DNA of 22,599 bases. Origin: Reclinomonas americana ATCC 50394 (taxonomy: Eukaryota > Jakobida > Jakobea > Jakobida). Shown piece by piece: positions 19,930-22,599 of the stretch (the first letter of the stretch is position 1; each line of letters starts with the position of its first letter). Below the pieces are notes generated by a model. It had not been told where the DNA came from. It made no database searches and saw nothing but the letters and a program-made list of their open reading frames with translations. Made by a program: the position numbers and the translations under genes. Where the stretch lies: positions 91,528 to 114,126 of the forward strand of contig PS015339.1 in assembly GCA_048213135.1 (NCBI GenBank), in the 5' to 3' direction.

Positions 19930-21548
19930 TTAATCTTCGTTGGTAAAGAGCACCGTATCTGCACTCTTCTTTGGCAGGTAATTGAGCGTGACGTCTGTGG
20001 CCGGCACATAGGTCGAATCCCAGTCCCATTCCATGGGGAAGGACTCGCCGGTTGATTTGAACGAGGTCGCCTGTCGTGGAATTGAGGAAAGGGAGGAGGA
20101 GGAGGAAGAGAAAGACGCAATGAGCTGCTGCTGATTGCACTCACCCAAATGGAGTGGTTGCGCGAGTTCGGAATCTGTGAGGCGCATGAGTGTGCAAGGA
20201 AACGAGAGGAGTGACAGAGACGGCGTCCAATAGGCACCTGCAACTGCGCCGGTTGCGGGTAGAACCACGTGCTGTTCCACTGTGGAAGATGGATCACACA
20301 TACCGCGGGTGAGCAGGCAGCACATCTTTCTTCAGAGGACGCACGCAAACGCACCTTCCCGTTGTACTCGGCGGCGCCGGTGAACGACCACGATCCGTCG
20401 TCCAATCGCACCTCCACCCAGTCGTGGTTGCCGCACGAGTCGGGATCGGTCTTGCAGGTCGGGTCACCGCGGTTCCAGTGTGGTGTGCCGGTCACGCGGG
20501 CGGGTATGCCCACTGATCGGCATGCATCGACGAGGAAGATCGACAGGCCTACGAGCGATGCACAGAAGAATGAAGAGAGGTAAGAAGAAGAGGAAGAAGA
20601 ATATAGAAGAAGAATAGGAAAAAGGAGTGAGAGGGCAAGAAGAAAAAGGAGGAGGAGGAGGAGGAGAAGAAGAAGAAGAAGCAGAAGAAGGAGAAGGAGA
20701 ACAAGAAGAAGAAGGTAAGAAGGAGGATGAGGAGCAGGAGGAGGAGAATGAGGAGGAGTGGGAAAAAGAGGAAAGAAAGAGCAAGAAGCGACACTGAACG
20801 TCCGTGACATTGTAGCTCACCAGTGCACGATCCCACATGAGCCGCCAACACTGTGCCATTATCAAAGTCAGTGCTGTGAGGCGCAAAAGGGTGGCGGGGA
20901 AGTGCGAGAGACCTTGGAAGGGGCTCAAGATCTTCGGTGTCTGGTCGGCCAAGAACGTAATGTTCCAGATGCTCCAGATGTGCTCATTGAGCAGCAGAGC
21001 GGCTTCGGAGACACTCGCTGCCGAGGCCACCACAGCAGCCTGCATGCTCCACACTGCTCAGTGACAGGCACGCACGACAGACACACGGAGAGAGAGAGAA
21101 AGCAACAAGCTCACAGTCTTCTCGTGCATAACCGGGCGCCAGCGATCGCGATTCTCCTGTGAGACGAAGTGAGCACAAGAGAGCAGGTGCAAGCTCACCA
21201 CAGCACGCAACACGCAACATCCAGGTTGGCATAGGGCAACACGTGATTGAGGAACTCATCCCACGGAACATTCATCGCCCATTCGTGTGCATGCCGCGCC
21301 TGCGAAATACACACTTAAGAGTGACTCTCTGTTGCCCTATACATGTGCTGGCCACCTCAGCGCACCTCCAACGCCAAGTGCACATTCTCCTCCAGGAACT
21401 CACGCGGCAGCTGTCCCACATCGCGCGGAGGCATGTTCTCGTGCAGGAAGCGCATGGCCTCGTCGAACTCGCTGGCTTTGTAGGACAGCGAGAGTGCACA
21501 TGGAGACAGGCAGAGAAGCAGCACGACCAAGGCGATGCTCCCGCGCAT
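19930..21548 (-). CDS. secreted transglutaminase-like domain protein
   Basis: Nine minus-strand exons (21548-21366, 21299-21219, 21156-21115, 21039-20913, 20850-20821, 20548-20355, 20279-20238, 20174-20145, 20070-19930) sum to 870 nt, 289 aa. The N-terminus MRGSIALVVLLLCLSPCA is a clear signal peptide, so the protein is secreted or lysosomal/vacuolar. The core matches the transglutaminase-like (papain-fold) superfamily: HVGSCTGLSIFLVDACRSVG contains the nucleophile Cys, followed by GIPARVTGTPHWN, then GNHDWVEVRLDDGSWSFTGA supplying the catalytic His and a candidate Asp. The upstream PWDEFLNHVLPYANLDENRDRWRP is typical of the family's N-terminal helical part. Protease, amidase or cross-linking activity is all possible; substrate unknown. 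The catalytic Cys sits on a 30-nt microexon. The intron at 21218-21157 uses a GTTGCG donor that restores LPYANLDENRDRW. The start codon lies 18 nt from an assembly gap. Confidence 0.9.
20549..20820 (-). repeat. polypurine/polypyrimidine-tract intron
   Basis: A 272-nt intron (GTGAGC...TAG on the minus strand). From about 20562 to 20790 the plus strand is almost entirely A and G, with AAG, AGG and GGA triplet runs and only scattered pyrimidines. On the transcribed sense it is a CU-rich tract of about 230 nt. It separates the catalytic-Cys microexon from the main domain exon. The long open frames across it encode only low-complexity S/F/L or E/K/R and are not genes. Confidence 0.85.
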
Positions 21549-22298
21549 TAATATTCTTGTATCGANNNNNNNNNNNNNNNNNNNNNNNNNNNNNNNNNNN
21601 NNNNNNNNNNNNNNNNNNNNNNNNNNNNNNNNNNNNNNNNNNNNNNNNNNNNNNNNNNNNNNNNNNNNNNNNNNNNNNNNNNNNNNNNNNNNNNNNNNNN
21701 NNNNNNNNNNNNNNNNNNNNNNNNNNNNNNNNNNNNNNNNNNNNNNNNNNNNNNNNNNNNNNNNNNNNNNNNNNNNNNNNNNNNNNNNNNNNNNNNNNNN
21801 NNNNNNNNNNNNNNNNNNNNNNNNNNNNNNNNNNNNNNNNNNNNNNNNNNNNNNNNNNNNNNNNNNNNNNNNNNNNNNNNNNNNNNNNNNNNNNNNNNNN
21901 NNNNNNNNNNNNNNNNNNNNNNNNNNNNNNNNNNNNNNNNNNNNNNNNNNNNNNNNNNNNNNNNNNNNNNNNNNNNNNNNNNNNNNNNNNNNNNNNNNNN
22001 NNNNNNNNNNNNNNNNNNNNNNNNNNNNNNNNNNNNNNNNNNNNNNNNNNNNNNNNNNNNNNNNNNNNNNNNNNNNNNNNNNNNNNNNNNNNNNNNNNNN
22101 NNNNNNNNNNNNNNNNNNNNNNNNNNNNNNNNNNNNNNNNNNNNNNNNNNNNNNNNNNNNNNNNNNNNNNNNNNNNNNNNNNNNNNNNGTGTGCGTGGAA
22201 GAGGAGTGAGTAACGGGTGACGAGATGGGCGCGCGATGAGAGATGTGACACTTGACATCGATCCTTCCCGCGCACACACACCTGAACTCCCGCGGGCC
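21549..22298. other. divergent intergenic region, mostly assembly gap
   Basis: Between the start of the secreted transglutaminase-like gene (-) and the candidate gene at 22299 (+). Bases 21566-22188 are N. The readable remainder holds GTGAGTAACGGGTG-type sequence and a short CA run at about 22272-22281. Nothing else can be supported. Confidence 0.7.
21566..22188. other. assembly gap (623 N)
   Basis: Run of N between the divergent genes at the right end of the window. Confidence 0.99.
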
Positions 22299-22599
22299 AT
22301 GGTCCTCGCCGACAATGGCGGCAACAAGCCCTGCAGCTCCTCTGCAAAGCGCGACAAGGACGAAGCCCCTCGGGCGCTCATCACTGCCCCATCGTGCCCT
22401 TCCGAACTTCTTCGCGGAAACTCCGTGTTCGACGAGAACAGGTGTGGAACGCCGCTCATAACACTAGCAGCAGCAGCACGCACACACACTCTTATACACG
22501 CACACACACGCTCACCGCACTCGTGGGCTTTCAGCCAAAACACAAAGATGACACTTCTCGCCGGAAACCGCAATTGGGCGTAACGTTCACATGACATAC
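22299..22599 (+). CDS. unrecognised gene, 5' part (continues past window)
   Basis: Candidate first exon 22299-22441, starting at an ATG in the strong context CCATGG. It encodes about 47 polar residues (MVLADNGGNKPCSSSAKRDK and on, ending GNSVFDEN). A GTGTGG donor at 22442 opens an intron rich in CA repeats, and an acceptor TTTCAG ends near 22541. The following about 55 nt are open in more than one frame, then meet stops or a possible GTAACG donor close to the window edge. Codon composition is similar to the neighbouring genes. No family is recognised. An upstream in-frame ATG at 22236 exists but adds CA-repeat-encoded residues, so I prefer 22299. Confidence 0.45.
22473..22511 (+). repeat. CA-rich microsatellite in putative intron
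   Basis: CAGCAGCAGCA followed by two ACACAC runs separated by TCTTAT. It lies inside the putative first intron of the right-end gene. Confidence 0.7.

Noticed and set aside
20464-21054. 196-aa minus-strand frame including the purine tract
   Set aside because: Its middle is Ser/Phe/Leu low-complexity encoded by the repeat intron. The transglutaminase exons on either side splice it out.

Overview
This is a piece of a draft nuclear genome from a unicellular eukaryote (protist). Coding DNA is interrupted every 50-500 bases by very short spliceosomal introns, mostly 55-80 nt, beginning GT and ending CAG. Intergenic spaces are short, both strands are used, and (CA)n, (GA)n and GA/CT-rich low-complexity DNA fills the longer spacers. 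Four runs of N (1115-1317, 4191-4522, 5951-6496, 21566-22188) are assembly gaps. I cannot name the lineage. A fumarase with a mitochondrial presequence argues for respiring mitochondria, and the XPF-like protein, if correctly identified, argues for meiosis.

Layout. (1) The 3' end of a coiled-coil protein gene, + strand, ending at 999. (2) A 1.2 kb repeat-rich spacer leading into a three-exon bZIP transcription factor, + strand, 2222-3889. (3) A convergent gene, - strand, 7394 to 4814, crossing a gap. It encodes a coiled-coil protein with a cysteine-rich C-terminus and is possibly centriolar. (4) A 39-exon gene, + strand, 7516-15708, predicted 1937 aa. It has helicase-like and ERCC4-like domains, a helix-hairpin-helix segment and a long disordered tail, and resembles the meiotic crossover protein SHOC1/ZIP2. 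(5) Class II fumarase, - strand, 18076 to 15829, 10 exons, 488 aa. (6) A protein with three tandem YbjQ-like domains, + strand, 18161-19774, 5 exons, 403 aa. (7) A secreted transglutaminase-like protein, - strand, 21548 to 19930, 9 exons, 289 aa. (8) The 5' part of an unrecognised gene, + strand, from 22299.

I built the gene models by hand from reading frame, splice phase and protein conservation. In every complete model the exon lengths sum to a whole number of codons. From gene 2 onward, neighbours alternate strictly between convergent and divergent. ATG-to-ATG gaps are only 121 and 84 bp for genes 3/4 and 5/6, which suggests shared bidirectional promoters.

The most striking feature is in the splicing signals. 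About 16 of 70 modelled introns start with GTTGCG rather than the usual GTGAGT/GTGCGT/GTACGT. In fumarase, the YbjQ-like protein and the transglutaminase, using that donor is what restores the conserved protein sequence. GTTGCGT can be read as GTGCGT with one extra T at +3, consistent with a bulged U1 snRNA pairing register. The genes do not form an obvious pathway; the window looks like ordinary core genome with unusual splicing.
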